From: Thermoplasmatota archaeon | Lineage (GTDB): Archaea; Thermoplasmatota; JAKEGO01 | Direction of reading: 5' to 3' | Assembly (NCBI GenBank): GCA_028279595.1 | Contig: JANQNK010000004.1 | Span: forward strand, 62,001 to 126,000 | Length of the DNA stretch: 64,000 bases | Shown: positions 35,601 through 43,680 of the stretch, piece by piece | How positions within the stretch are numbered: the stretch's first letter is position 1 | Layout: each line of letters begins with the position of its first letter | Notes under the pieces: model-generated | Databases searched by the model: none | The model's input: only the letters and a program-made list of their open reading frames with translations | What the model was told of the DNA's origin: nothing | Program-made: the position numbers and the translations under genes

Positions 35601-37731
35601 ATAGGACGTCCCCGGTACCGCTGCCATTGATGAAGGTTGTATCACGGCCGGCACCGACGATCGTCAGGGTCTTGTCGACGGTCGGATTCTCGTAGTATGT
35701 GCCTGCAGACACGGCGATCGTATCGCCGGAGGTTGCAGCGTCGATACCGCCCTGGATCGTGTCGGAGACCGCACGGACGGGGTTGTAGGTCACGTTGACG
35801 TACTCCGTTGACGGGGTGACGGTCGGCGTTGAGTACCAGGGCTCGAAGTCGACGTATTCTGTCACGCTGTCTCCGGACCCGGACCCTTCGCCAGATGGAC
35901 CGTCTGACGCGCCCCACCAGTTGTATTCCGCATCTATCGAGACCGTTCCCGAATTGTTGAACCCGTAGTGGTTCCCAGAGATGTTGTTGTAGTTGAAGCG
36001 GCACCCGCTGCTGCCGGTCGAGTCCATGGCGATCCCGTGCCGACCGTTCCCGGTTATCGTATTGTTCGTGAACTCGCTGTCGGATACGGACGGAGCGACC
36101 TCGATCCCCACGCCCTTCTTGTAGATGGTATTGATGTCTGACTGACCTAGCGTCCAGTTGTAGATCCGGACATCGTCGATGGTGCCATCGAACCAGTTGT
36201 TGTCGCCAGTGTTGTCATGTCCGCCGATGCGAAGGTCGTTCTGATTGGTCGCGAACGACCCAGAGGTCGAGTAGGAGGCCCATTCCTCCCCGTTCACGTA
36301 GATGCGTTTCGTCTGGCCGTCGTAGGTCCCTGCGAGATGGGTCCAGGTGTTCAGGTCCACCTGATCGGAGGTGAGCAGCACGTGGGTCGTACTGCTGATG
36401 AAGGTGGTCCACCTTACGGTCCGGGCGTCCGGGTTCAGCTCGAGGACGTAGGACATTGTGGTCGAGGAACCGTCATTGGTGTCGGACCACTTCGAAATGA
36501 TGACCTGGTGGTCCCCCGTCGTCCCGTCGATGTTCACCCATGCCATGGCGGTCACCGTCTGGGAGGGGACATGTGAATCGTCATGCGGGATGTTGACGTA
36601 ATCTGCAGAACCGTCGAAATCGAGTGCGTCGTCGTATTTCCCCGATACCCATGAAGCTGCGGTTATCGTACCATTCGAGGTCCAGGTCTCGTCGATGGCG
36701 GATGATCCCGATCCAGTATCCAGTTTCCAGTATCCGACCAGACCTTCGTTCAATGATCCCAACGTGTCGCCGAAAATCCGATTGTCGGAGATGTTGTTGT
36801 GACGGACCGTAACCTCGGCACCGTACCTGGCCCAAATTCCCCTTTCGTTCCCGGTCAGAGTGTTGTTGGATATCGTGGCGGTCAGCGATGAGCCTACATC
36901 GGTGGACGTACCAACACGCACTCCGCTCCCGACCCCTTGGATATCGTTCCAGGAGACCGTTACACCCGAGTAGGCCTCGCCGCCGGTGAGGTCGATCATC
37001 CTGACGCCGGCGATACCCTGACTGGTGTTGCTGTTGATGGTGTTACCGACGACATCGACGTTCCCCATCTCAAGGCTGACTGCTGAGAAGACGTAGCCGT
37101 AGAACTCGTTGTTGTAGATCGTATGGTTCCCGGTGGCGTTGTGCGGATTGATGTATACACCCTCGCCCATGTTGTCCCAATCGAGATAGAAGACGTTGTC
37201 ACGGACAACGAGACCGGTCACATCGGCCCATTTCCCTGTCTGGATGCATGTCCCACCGACGCCACTTCCGTCCCCGGAGTAGATGGCACAGTCCCTGATG
37301 ACGACGTCGTTCCGGGCAGGGTCATCATAGTCCGATACGACGATGCCCTGACCGCCCCTTCCGTCGGCAGGGCCGTTGAAGTCGAGGAGCATGTTCTCGA
37401 TGACCACGTTAGAGGCATCGATCTCGATGTCATAGACCCCGGCCGCGGGAGCTCCTGTCGCCGTGAAAACGGACCCGGTCCCGTTGCCGGTTATCGTGAC
37501 CTCCTCGTCTACGATGAGGCGTCCGGTGTAGGCCCCTTCGTACACTTCGATAGTGTCGCCGGTCGAGGACGCGTTGATCGCGTCCTGTATCCAGGAGTAG
37601 TCCTGCCATGTCCCCGAGTCATCGTCCACGACATGCGTGGCCCCATCGACACCTGGCATGCTAAACAACATAACGGCTAAAGCTGCGAGAGCGAGCGCTC
37701 TCGGCAGAAAAAACGTTCCACCTGATTTCAT
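32659..37731 (-). CDS. Giant secreted parallel beta-helix protein with LamG domain (1690 residues)
   Basis: The signal peptide (RALALAALAVMLFSMPGVDGA) is followed by right-handed beta-helix (PbH1/NosD-like) repeats rich in N-N-T-I, G-I-Y-I and N-x-V turns. A concanavalin-type LamG domain lies at about 335-545 (GLVGYWKLDTGSG to DDVRIYNWTLG). Two ~416-residue modules are internal duplicates, each running from a W-G-A-x-D-G-P-S-G boundary through NPVRA-x-x-DTIQ-x-GIDAAT. An Ig-like region follows near 1530. There is no PGF-CTERM tail or C-terminal TM helix, so it may be released or held by partners. Probably an adhesin or polysaccharide-binding surface protein (inference). GGTGAC precedes the ATG; TATAAAT lies about 40 nt upstream. 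Confidence 0.8.
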   Translation of the reverse strand: MKSGGTFFLPRALALAALAVMLFSMPGVDGATHVVDDDSGTWQDYSWIQDAINASSTGDTIEVYEGAYTGRLIVDEEVTITGNGTGSVFTATGAPAAGVYDIEIDASNVVIENMLLDFNGPADGRGGQGIVVSDYDDPARNDVVIRDCAIYSGDGSGVGGTCIQTGKWADVTGLVVRDNVFYLDWDNMGEGVYINPHNATGNHTIYNNEFYGYVFSAVSLEMGNVDVVGNTINSNTSQGIAGVRMIDLTGGEAYSGVTVSWNDIQGVGSGVRVGTSTDVGSSLTATISNNTLTGNERGIWARYGAEVTVRHNNISDNRIFGDTLGSLNEGLVGYWKLDTGSGSSAIDETWTSNGTITAASWVSGKYDDALDFDGSADYVNIPHDDSHVPSQTVTAMAWVNIDGTTGDHQVIISKWSDTNDGSSTTMSYVLELNPDARTVRWTTFISSTTHVLLTSDQVDLNTWTHLAGTYDGQTKRIYVNGEEWASYSTSGSFATNQNDLRIGGHDNTGDNNWFDGTIDDVRIYNWTLGQSDINTIYKKGVGIEVAPSVSDSEFTNNTITGNGRHGIAMDSTGSSGCRFNYNNISGNHYGFNNSGTVSIDAEYNWWGASDGPSGEGSGSGDSVTEYVDFEPWYSTPTVTPSTEYVNVTYNPVRAVSDTIQGGIDAATSGDTIAVSAGTYYENPTVDKTLTIVGAGRDTTFINGSGTGDVLSITADDVNLTAVTVTNSGSSGTDAGIHLDTVQDCHIWDVNMFDNDYGIDIESSTSNVLEWANCSENDIGVYIQSSAHNNYVGNNTFYSSSTAAIHIQTLSQWLTIENNTIVEGTYGIRQWGGASMDIWHNSMTNTSSAAIYVSSGNNFDISYNIISSSNTGIDYSAGSGDIHDNDLDGQNTATFGIYNRGLATITDNEVSGYFDGAYLSRNGAMSDVSGNLWHNNTNGVIIPSSGTIVTLTGDTFRDNTRGVYMGNADTISLPSNEYYDNTYGIYILTTGMTVNQIQYSFFSGNTWGLYNQGDAVTAERNYWGAIDGPSGQGSGSGDAVSTNVDFEPWYATATVTSSTEYVVISYNPVRAYADTIQSGIDAATIGDTVTVSSGTYFENPIIYKSITLAGTDMNTTYINGSNSGIVVNITADWVSVKDLTISGSGASGKSSGIRFFRVTGGNVTWCNLSYNYIGIFISSSSDISIRNNTIIKNGDRGILAQHADGSTVAGNNLSKNGYEGMRVWLWSNNTMIESNTVYDNYLAGIFVGQSSYVKVSENWCELNTHAGIYLWNGSSSSTIANNTCVNNDRYGIRLYEDTNNNVVDNNTCLENWEYGIYIYDSDSNIVKANNCSLSDSGIYIRITSGSQVHNNVISWNSDYGVRIDTNTGLEINNNSIHNNTLYAVYNSQTNDVSATYNHWGTISEMDILSLIYDENDNPIWGTVAYSPWWNETFDQLYYHDTTAPSTFDDYDGTWRRFTTQINLTAFDLETGVLETYYRVDGGPWRTGNTATVNAPSDHSADGLHYVEYGSIDNIGNNETAHNITVRIDTTPPEMRIFYESSTDKLRKYATDELDPSPARIKKKAGTTFTYIITDHAGNVAKFKLQNTKSFSGDWKILKVRFVKVKYNNGAWQSFTSGERIAIKTLRTAGTTTDLLQVAVGDGWRIDATYTETTGNTEMTIQDGGTTTPTYAGIKTATVRTLNGVCNYNIPT

Positions 37732-37799
37732 CTTGTCACCCCTCAGACGGGCGCACCCGCCGAGCCCATATAAATCGGTGGTAGCGCTTATTACCCTTT

Positions 37800-38930
37800 C
37801 TATCGGGTCAGGTCCGTTCCGCAGACGACCTTCTTCATAGCGAAATCGTGGTATCCGACGATGGCCTTGGCATACCCGGAAAGGTACTCGTCGATCTCCT
37901 CGTCGCCGGTGTCGACCCAGAGGTGTTCGATGTTCCTGAACTTCGTCGGGGTCGCTATGAGTAGTATGTTGTCGAGGGGCACATCTCGGATGACGTCAGC
38001 GCTGATCTGCTGGTTGCCCCGGCCGAAGACGAAGCCCTGTGACCCGATCGGCGTCACAACGATGAAGATTTCCTCCGATGATCCCTTCTGATCGAGGATC
38101 TCGCGTTCGCCGACGTCGCGGGCGATCATCTGGCCACCCCGGTACAGGTCGACCCCGAGAAGTGTCTTGTCCACTCCGAGGGCTTTGCTTGCCGCCCTGA
38201 CCGTGCTGCCTGGACCGAGTATCACGAGCGCATCCGGGTGGTCTCCCAGCACCTCGGAGATGTAATCACCTATTGCCTCCTTGGAGACCTCCTCGGACGG
38301 AGCGGTGTAGACCTGTTTCGTGGATTGGATCAGCTCGGGGACCATCGGAACCCTTGCCGTCCCGAAGATCGAGACCGACAGTCTTCCCTCACGGAAGGCG
38401 TCCTCGTCCAGATCGACGACCTCGCGCTCCTCGAGCATCGCGTTGCCTTCCTTCCAGGCCATGAACACCTCTGCCGCGGCGGTGGGGTTCGCGGCGAAGA
38501 TGCCGGAGTGCATCTTGACCCCGGACGGGATCCCCAGAAGCGGTATCTCGATCCCTGACGCGGAAAGAACGTCGACCGCCGTCCCGTCGCCGCCGCAGAA
38601 GAGGATGATACCGACGCCGTTCTCGACCATGGCCGATACAGCGGTCCTCGTGTCCTCGGCGGTCGTACGGGCCCCCATGTCGGGGAAATGGACGACGCTG
38701 TGCTCCACTCCGAAGGAGGAAAGTATCGCGGCCCCCATGGGCTGACCGCACGAGAGCACCTCGTCCCCCTGGAAAGCTTCAGCGACCAGTTTGAGGAATA
38801 CCCTCGCCCTGTCGGGTGCGACCGGAAGGGCGCCCCGTGCCTCGGCCTCCTCGGACATCCCGTCGGTGCCTTTGAGGGCCACCTTGCCGCCCATCCCGGA
38901 GATGGGATTGATCAGGAAGCCGACACGCAT
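37800..38930 (-). CDS. ATP-NAD kinase-like protein (COG3199 type)
   Basis: About 376 residues. The diacylglycerol/NAD-kinase-like fold is indicated by MRVGFLINPISGMGGKVALKGTDG at the N-terminus and GIILFCGGDGTAVDVLSA, the GGDG nucleotide motif, followed by LGIPSGVKMHSGIFA. The C-domain includes VILGPGSTVRAASKALG and LLGVDLYRG. Members of this archaeal/AcoX-like group are predicted to phosphorylate NAD or a related metabolite; the true substrate is unproven. The ATG with a GAGGATT upstream was chosen; another in-frame ATG 13 codons earlier lies about 24 nt from a TATA-like box and could give a leaderless form. Confidence 0.75.
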   Translation of the reverse strand: MRVGFLINPISGMGGKVALKGTDGMSEEAEARGALPVAPDRARVFLKLVAEAFQGDEVLSCGQPMGAAILSSFGVEHSVVHFPDMGARTTAEDTRTAVSAMVENGVGIILFCGGDGTAVDVLSASGIEIPLLGIPSGVKMHSGIFAANPTAAAEVFMAWKEGNAMLEEREVVDLDEDAFREGRLSVSIFGTARVPMVPELIQSTKQVYTAPSEEVSKEAIGDYISEVLGDHPDALVILGPGSTVRAASKALGVDKTLLGVDLYRGGQMIARDVGEREILDQKGSSEEIFIVVTPIGSQGFVFGRGNQQISADVIRDVPLDNILLIATPTKFRNIEHLWVDTGDEEIDEYLSGYAKAIVGYHDFAMKKVVCGTDLTR

Positions 38931-39028
38931 GGAGCGGCAATCCTCGCGGAGATATATGTAACTGTCCATGTGAGCACAGTGGCAAACCTTTTAATCTGAA
39001 AAACGGTTAATAACGGACAGGTGTGAGG

Positions 39029-39568
39029 ATGAACTGTCCCAAGTGCGGAGTGGAGCTTCTAGAGCACGTGTCGTTCTGTCCACTGTGCGGATCGGCTCTG
39101 CCGGACGACCTCTGGCAGAAGAAGAAGTCGAGGACACAGACGCCAAGGCGGAAACCGCGAAAACCGGTCAAGAAGGCCAAGCCCAAGACGGTCACCATGC
39201 GTCCGACGGAGCCCGAACCGGAGGGGCCGAAGACCGTTACGATGAAGCCGGTCGAGGAGAGGCCGAAGACCGTTACCATGCGCCCGACGGAGCCCACACC
39301 TCCGGCACCAGCGCCGCCCGAGGCAGCGCCAGGAAGAACGCAGGTCGAGGAGCCAGCACCACCCGCCACGGAGGTAGCTGAGGAGCCTGTCCCGGCACCA
39401 CCAGCGGAGGAGCCTGCCCCGCCAGAACCGACCGGGGATAAGCCCCCGAGCGGGGAGACGGTTGACATGCTCTGCCCCATGTGCGACAGCATCGTGTCCA
39501 TTCCCGTGGAGAGACCGATCCACGTGAAGTGTCCGAAATGTTCAGAGGAGTACTATTTTGCCAAGTAG
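39029..39568 (+). CDS. Two-zinc-ribbon protein with KTVTM repeats and Pro-rich linker
   Basis: 179 residues. An N-terminal ribbon (MNCPKCGVELL...CPLCGSALP) is joined to a C-terminal ribbon (LCPMCDSIVS...KCPKCSEEYY) by about 110 residues of basic, then Pro/Ala/Glu-rich disordered sequence. Three copies of PKTVTM(R/K)P(T/V)E lie in the linker. No TM segment. It begins a three-gene operon with an HVO_0476-type zinc-finger protein and a KH protein, which suggests an RNA-related role (inference). An in-frame GTG two codons earlier is an alternative start. Confidence 0.7.
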   Translation: MNCPKCGVELLEHVSFCPLCGSALPDDLWQKKKSRTQTPRRKPRKPVKKAKPKTVTMRPTEPEPEGPKTVTMKPVEERPKTVTMRPTEPTPPAPAPPEAAPGRTQVEEPAPPATEVAEEPVPAPPAEEPAPPEPTGDKPPSGETVDMLCPMCDSIVSIPVERPIHVKCPKCSEEYYFAK

Positions 39569-39595
39569 CGACAACTGAGATCTTTTGGTGTTCAC

Positions 39596-40180
39596 ATGGA
39601 GAGTCCGAGAGCGGTGATCGCAGAGTGCCCGAACTGCGGCGAATCGCCACACACCATAATCAAGGGAAGGATGGGATCGTCGAGGAGGACCCTCGACGCC
39701 ACGGTGAGATGTTCTGAGTGCGAGCACGTCCATCATGTCTCGATAAAGGACAAGGTGGACGTAAAGGTCAGGATGATAATCAGCGATGGACGGGTATCCA
39801 GAAAGGAGATCATCGAGCTCAACCCCGACGACGTGGTCGCGGTCGGAGACGAGATGTTCGCCGGCAGGGATTATGTCCAGATAAGGTCCATAGAGGCAGG
39901 CGAACGCCGTGTTAGGAGCGCTCCGGTGAAGGACATATCTACCATTTGGGCGCGCATCTTCGACACCCTCAAGGTCCGGATATCGATACACCGGGGCAGC
40001 AGGAGCGTCAGCAGGTACGTCCTGGCCCCTCCCGACGAGGAGTTCGGGGTCGGGGACGTCATATCCCTGGACGGGGGAGCGAAGGCGGCGGTGGAGAAGA
40101 TCAAGACCGTCGACGGAAGGTCGCCGAAGAGGGCCCAGGCGAGGGAGATCGTCAGACTCTACGGGAAACCGGTGAGGTGA
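39596..40180 (+). CDS. HVO_0476-family zinc-finger protein
   Basis: This 194-residue archaeal protein (COG1326 type) has an N-terminal zinc ribbon (CPNCGESPHTIIKGRM...VRCSECEHVH), then a beta-rich domain (DVVAVGDEMFAGRDYVQIRSIEAGERRV) and a C-terminal domain with VGDVISLDGG. The family is annotated as probably RNA-binding but lacks a known function. Its position immediately before a Pno1/Dim2-like KH gene (six-base gap) supports a link to ribosome assembly or RNA processing (inference). Confidence 0.8.
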   Translation: MESPRAVIAECPNCGESPHTIIKGRMGSSRRTLDATVRCSECEHVHHVSIKDKVDVKVRMIISDGRVSRKEIIELNPDDVVAVGDEMFAGRDYVQIRSIEAGERRVRSAPVKDISTIWARIFDTLKVRISIHRGSRSVSRYVLAPPDEEFGVGDVISLDGGAKAAVEKIKTVDGRSPKRAQAREIVRLYGKPVR

Positions 40181-40186
40181 AGTGGA

Positions 40187-40735
40187 ATGTTCTATCTGAA
40201 GGTCCCGAAGGAGAGGATCGCGGTCATCATAGGGAAGGAGGGGCGGACCAAGAGGCGTATCGAGAAGCAGGCCGGGGTCAAGCTCGAGATCGACTCCAAG
40301 AACGGCGAGGTCAACATCAATGACGACAAGGCTGACCCCATACTCGCCCTCAAGGTCCGCGACGTCGTCAAGGCCATCGGTCGCGGTTTCTCGCCTCGGA
40401 GGGCCGAGACATTGTTCTCTGACGACGCGTACCTGGAGGTCCTTGACATCCGCGATTACGCGGGTAAGAACCCGAAGCGGATCAACCAGGTCCGGGGCCG
40501 TGTCATCGGACGTGATGGCAGGACCCGCGAGATGATCGAGGAGTACACGGAATGTGAGCTCTCCATCTACGGCAACACCGTGGCCATCATAGGATCCCTC
40601 GAATCGGTCGATGCATCGAAACATGCCGTCGATATGCTGCTACGCGGCAGCCGGCATGGAAGCGTGTATAGATACCTTGACCGAAGGAGAAGGGACCAGA
40701 AACAGAAGGAGTTCCAGGAACTCATCGCCGGATGA
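40187..40735 (+). CDS. Dual KH-domain RNA-binding protein (Pno1/Dim2-like)
   Basis: 182 residues with two KH domains. The first has VPKERIAVIIGKEGRTKRRIE (GxxG loop GKEG); the second has GRVIGRDGRTREMIEEYT (GRDG). The linker with VRDVVKAIGRGFSPRRAE is diagnostic of archaeal Pno1/Dim2 orthologues, which in eukaryotes bind pre-40S rRNA near the 3' end of 18S rRNA. A role in small-subunit rRNA maturation is likely. Last gene of the operon; a 41-nt hairpin element lies 27 nt after the stop. Confidence 0.9.
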   Translation: MFYLKVPKERIAVIIGKEGRTKRRIEKQAGVKLEIDSKNGEVNINDDKADPILALKVRDVVKAIGRGFSPRRAETLFSDDAYLEVLDIRDYAGKNPKRINQVRGRVIGRDGRTREMIEEYTECELSIYGNTVAIIGSLESVDASKHAVDMLLRGSRHGSVYRYLDRRRRDQKQKEFQELIAG

Positions 40736-40761
40736 TCGGACCCGCCCCGCTGCCAATATTT

Positions 40762-40802
40762 GAGACGCGATGCCGCCCGAACGGATAGGCGGCGAGTGCG
40801 TT
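40762..40802. repeat. 41-nt hairpin element, copy 3
   Basis: The flanks GAGACGCGATG and CGAGTGCGTT match copies 1 and 2, and the length is again exactly 41 nt. The inner stem is GCCGCC/GGCGGC, showing compensatory changes. It lies between the convergent KH and sulfotransferase genes. Confidence 0.65.
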
Positions 40803-40852
40803 CACTTAAATATCAAAAATGTAACCCTGTGGAACGGCATTGGGAGGGGGAT

Positions 40853-41623
40853 TCATAGATCCATTTCAAGAAGCGCCCTCGGTTCCTTGAGGCTGTAACC
40901 GAACCTGTTGACCCGTTCCTCGAACCGAGCGATCGCCTTCTCGACGTCGCGGCCGGTCCTGCGCCCGGCCTTGAGTTCGGCCCACATCTTGAAGTACTTC
41001 TCGTTGACGTTCTTCACCTCGAGCTCGTTGGGATGGGGTTCGGCACCGAGGAACCTGTAAATGGCATCGAGGTGTGCCTGCGCGTCCTCCACGTAGTCCT
41101 CGTAGCGGAAGACATGGACCCGTTCCAGGTGTCCCATGTCGCTGGCGAAGGCCTCGTGGCACAGGAGCCAGTGCTCGACGAGGGACTGGACACTGGTCTT
41201 CGACCACTTCTTGGTCGCGAGCCCAGCGCCGATCGGATGCCTCATTATCGTGATGAAGTACGAGTTCGGGAACATCGCCTGGAGGAAACGGGTCTTGACG
41301 AGGTTCGGTGGGGACTTCTCCAGGAGGTAGGTCCTGTCGATGTCCCAGTACCTCTTCCACTGATAGAAGAGCTTGATCCGGTTCTCCTCGGTGACCAACG
41401 GTGACGTCTCATCGAGGTAGGTCCGCCGGTCGAACCCGAACTTGCCCGGTCCCCCGTACATGAGGGCCGGCTCGAAGACCGTCTGGAGGTGCTGTCCCTC
41501 GTCCTCCATCACGCCCGTATCGTGGAACCCGCTGAAGTCGGAATGCTCCCTGAGGCACTTGAATAGTATGGATGTCCCGCTCCTGTGGAGCCCGTTAACG
41601 AACACGAACCTGTTCCTGAGCAT
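40853..41623 (-). CDS. Sulfotransferase family protein
   Basis: 256 residues with the PAPS-dependent sulfotransferase fold. The 5'-phosphosulfate loop is FVNGLHRSGTSILFKCL and the 3'-phosphate-binding segment is FITIMRHPIGAGL, with EKSPPNLVKTRFL between them. It may sulfate a surface glycan, lipid or protein (inference); archaeal sulfated glycans are known. Predicted cytosolic or peripheral. Monocistronic: a hairpin abuts the ribosome-binding site, and a TATA-like element (GGCATAAATATCG) lies about 70 nt upstream. Confidence 0.8.
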   Translation of the reverse strand: MLRNRFVFVNGLHRSGTSILFKCLREHSDFSGFHDTGVMEDEGQHLQTVFEPALMYGGPGKFGFDRRTYLDETSPLVTEENRIKLFYQWKRYWDIDRTYLLEKSPPNLVKTRFLQAMFPNSYFITIMRHPIGAGLATKKWSKTSVQSLVEHWLLCHEAFASDMGHLERVHVFRYEDYVEDAQAHLDAIYRFLGAEPHPNELEVKNVNEKYFKMWAELKAGRRTGRDVEKAIARFEERVNRFGYSLKEPRALLEMDL

Positions 41624-41639
41624 CGAAGACCCTCTTTGT

Positions 41640-41667
41640 CGCGGATGGCCACCCGGCCGGGTCCGCG
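41640..41667 (-). promoter_or_regulatory. Leader hairpin before the sulfotransferase gene
   Basis: CGCGGA pairs with TCCGCG around a GC-rich interior that itself can fold (CCCGGCCGGG). It ends a few bases before the AGAGGG ribosome site, so it could regulate access to it. Confidence 0.35.
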
Positions 41668-41793
41668 GTCAAGACTCCGACAGGAACAGCGATATTTATG
41701 CCTGTTGCTTCCGCCCGAGCGCCCTTATCGGGGGTTGTGGTCGAACGCCTATTGCCGAAGTAAAAACGCCTGAAAGTCGATAAAAATACCACA

Positions 41794-41808
41794 ATTTATA
41801 TAATAAAA
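41794..41808 (+). promoter_or_regulatory. TATA box of the charged-tail membrane protein gene
   Basis: A very AT-rich TTTATATAATAAAAT stretch about 34 nt before the ATG, one of the strongest TATA boxes in the window. Confidence 0.55.
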
Positions 41809-41833
41809 TACGGATATCAGCGACGGTGATAGT

Positions 41834-43585
41834 ATGCGTTCGGTGCTCTGGTTGGTATTGGTAACAGCCATTGCCTTGGCCCTACTGGGCATAGCGGGAA
41901 CGGTCTCCGCGGACCCCGATGTCTACGAGGGCGTGATCGTCCAGGACACCTACGATGTTGACCCCAAGGACCCCGTTGGTGGCAACCTCGGCGGCATCAC
42001 ACCGTTCCTTCATCCGGTCCCCGCTTCGGGGACAGTGAACCTGACGTTCTGGATACAGTCCGGGGACGACGATACCGACATAGACGAAATCGAGATCATC
42101 GCCGGTTCCGGCGTCGACCTTACCGACGCCAGCGGGCTGTCCGGCGTCGAGACGGGGAATCCCGGGGACTGGTCGGTGTCCGGGAATGCGTCGGAGATCG
42201 TGTACACCGCGGTCACGGACTCCGGGAACGATGCAGACGACGCCCTGGACAAGGGCGAGGTACTGACCCTGGTCGTCACCATGGACCTGGACGGCGATTC
42301 CCAGCTGTTCGACGTCCAGTTCACGCTGAAGAACGCGAACACGGCCGGCGACGAGAACGTCACGACAAAGGAATATACGTATTATTTCCTCGCTCTGAAC
42401 GAGGGGGACATGTACCTTCAGACCTGGCTCTCCTACGCATCCGAGAAACAGAAGGCCTACCTTCTGGTCGAAGGGAGCGGGACCGCATTCGGTGAGAACG
42501 GCGGAGGAACGTTCCAGAGGAACTTCGCCGACGCATACGACGTGTACAGGTCCACGACGGACATGGTCTACATCTTCTTCACCAACGATGCTGACCTGGT
42601 CAACGGTCTGACGTACACTGCGGTGAACCCCAACCCCGGGAGCGAGATCGAACTCAAGATGAACGTCGCCATGTTCACGGCGGAGACCGTGGATACAGGC
42701 AGCGTCGTCCTTTCACAGATCGCCTCTCCGGGACTGAACACTCCCGCCTGGATCCCGAACGGCGGATCATTCATCTTCCTCTACGGCCCGAACCTCCTTG
42801 GGACCGGTTCGGGTAGCCATTACATCGATGACCTCGACGACGACAACGACGGTGTGACCGACGCCCAGGAGGCCGCGGACGGCACCGACCCGAGGGACGC
42901 GACCGACTTCAAGGCGGCAGACCCGAACGGGACCCCTGATTCGGACGACGGCGAGGACGATATGAACCTCATATTGATCGCATCGGTGGTCGTTATCATT
43001 CTAGGTGTGGTCCTCGGGATCATGCTCGTCAAGAGCGGTGTCATCGGTGGAGCCAAGCCGAAGAAACCGAAGAAGGTCAAGGAGAAGAAGCCCAAGAAGA
43101 AGAAGGAAGAAGAGGTCAAGTGGGAGAAGCCGAGGGAGCGCAAGAAGAGGGAGAAGGCCGAGGCGAAACCCAAGAAGAAGGCCGCCGCCGCGAAGACCAA
43201 GAAGGTCGAGGAAGAAGAGGAGGAGGAAGAGGTCGAGGCTGCGGAAGTGGTCGAAGAGGAAGAGGAGCTCGAGGAGGAAGAAGAAGAGGAGGAGGAAGAG
43301 GTCGAAGAGGAAGAGGATGACGACGACGATTTCGACTTCGACGACGATATCGACTTCGACGAGCTCGAGGCGGAACTCGCGGACCTGGAGGACGAGATCG
43401 ACGACATGGAGGACGACGACATCGGAGAGGACGACCTCGAGGTCGATCTCGACGATGATGACGAGGACCTCGAGGCGGAGCTGGAGGAGGACGACCTCAG
43501 CGACGAGGACCTTGACGACGCCCTCGACGAGGACATCGATGACCTCGACCTGGAGGACCTCGAGAGCGAGCTGGAAGACCTCTGA
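41834..43585 (+). CDS. Exported single-pass membrane protein with polyampholyte cytoplasmic tail
   Basis: 583 residues. A signal peptide (SVLWLVLVTAIALALLGIAGTVSA) leads to a ~310-residue extracellular beta-rich domain, a thrombospondin-3-type calcium loop (DDDNDGVTDAQEAADGTDP) and a TM helix at about 379-398 (LILIASVVVIILGVVLGIML). The remaining ~185 residues should be cytoplasmic: first a Lys-rich block (KPKKPKKVKEKKPKKKKEEE), then almost uninterrupted Glu/Asp with D-D-L-D-type repeats. No PGF-CTERM tail. The composition is extreme, but reading frame and codon use are uninterrupted. It may link the envelope to cytoplasmic basic proteins (inference). Confidence 0.7.
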   Translation: MRSVLWLVLVTAIALALLGIAGTVSADPDVYEGVIVQDTYDVDPKDPVGGNLGGITPFLHPVPASGTVNLTFWIQSGDDDTDIDEIEIIAGSGVDLTDASGLSGVETGNPGDWSVSGNASEIVYTAVTDSGNDADDALDKGEVLTLVVTMDLDGDSQLFDVQFTLKNANTAGDENVTTKEYTYYFLALNEGDMYLQTWLSYASEKQKAYLLVEGSGTAFGENGGGTFQRNFADAYDVYRSTTDMVYIFFTNDADLVNGLTYTAVNPNPGSEIELKMNVAMFTAETVDTGSVVLSQIASPGLNTPAWIPNGGSFIFLYGPNLLGTGSGSHYIDDLDDDNDGVTDAQEAADGTDPRDATDFKAADPNGTPDSDDGEDDMNLILIASVVVIILGVVLGIMLVKSGVIGGAKPKKPKKVKEKKPKKKKEEEVKWEKPRERKKREKAEAKPKKKAAAAKTKKVEEEEEEEEVEAAEVVEEEEELEEEEEEEEEEVEEEEDDDDDFDFDDDIDFDELEAELADLEDEIDDMEDDDIGEDDLEVDLDDDDEDLEAELEEDDLSDEDLDDALDEDIDDLDLEDLESELEDL

Positions 43586-43680
43586 CCTGACACTCCCGGA
43601 CCAGGTCGAATTGAACGATCCATAATTGGAATAACGTGATCAGTGGTAGGCCTGTCATCCCTGGCGTGCCCTATACAACA

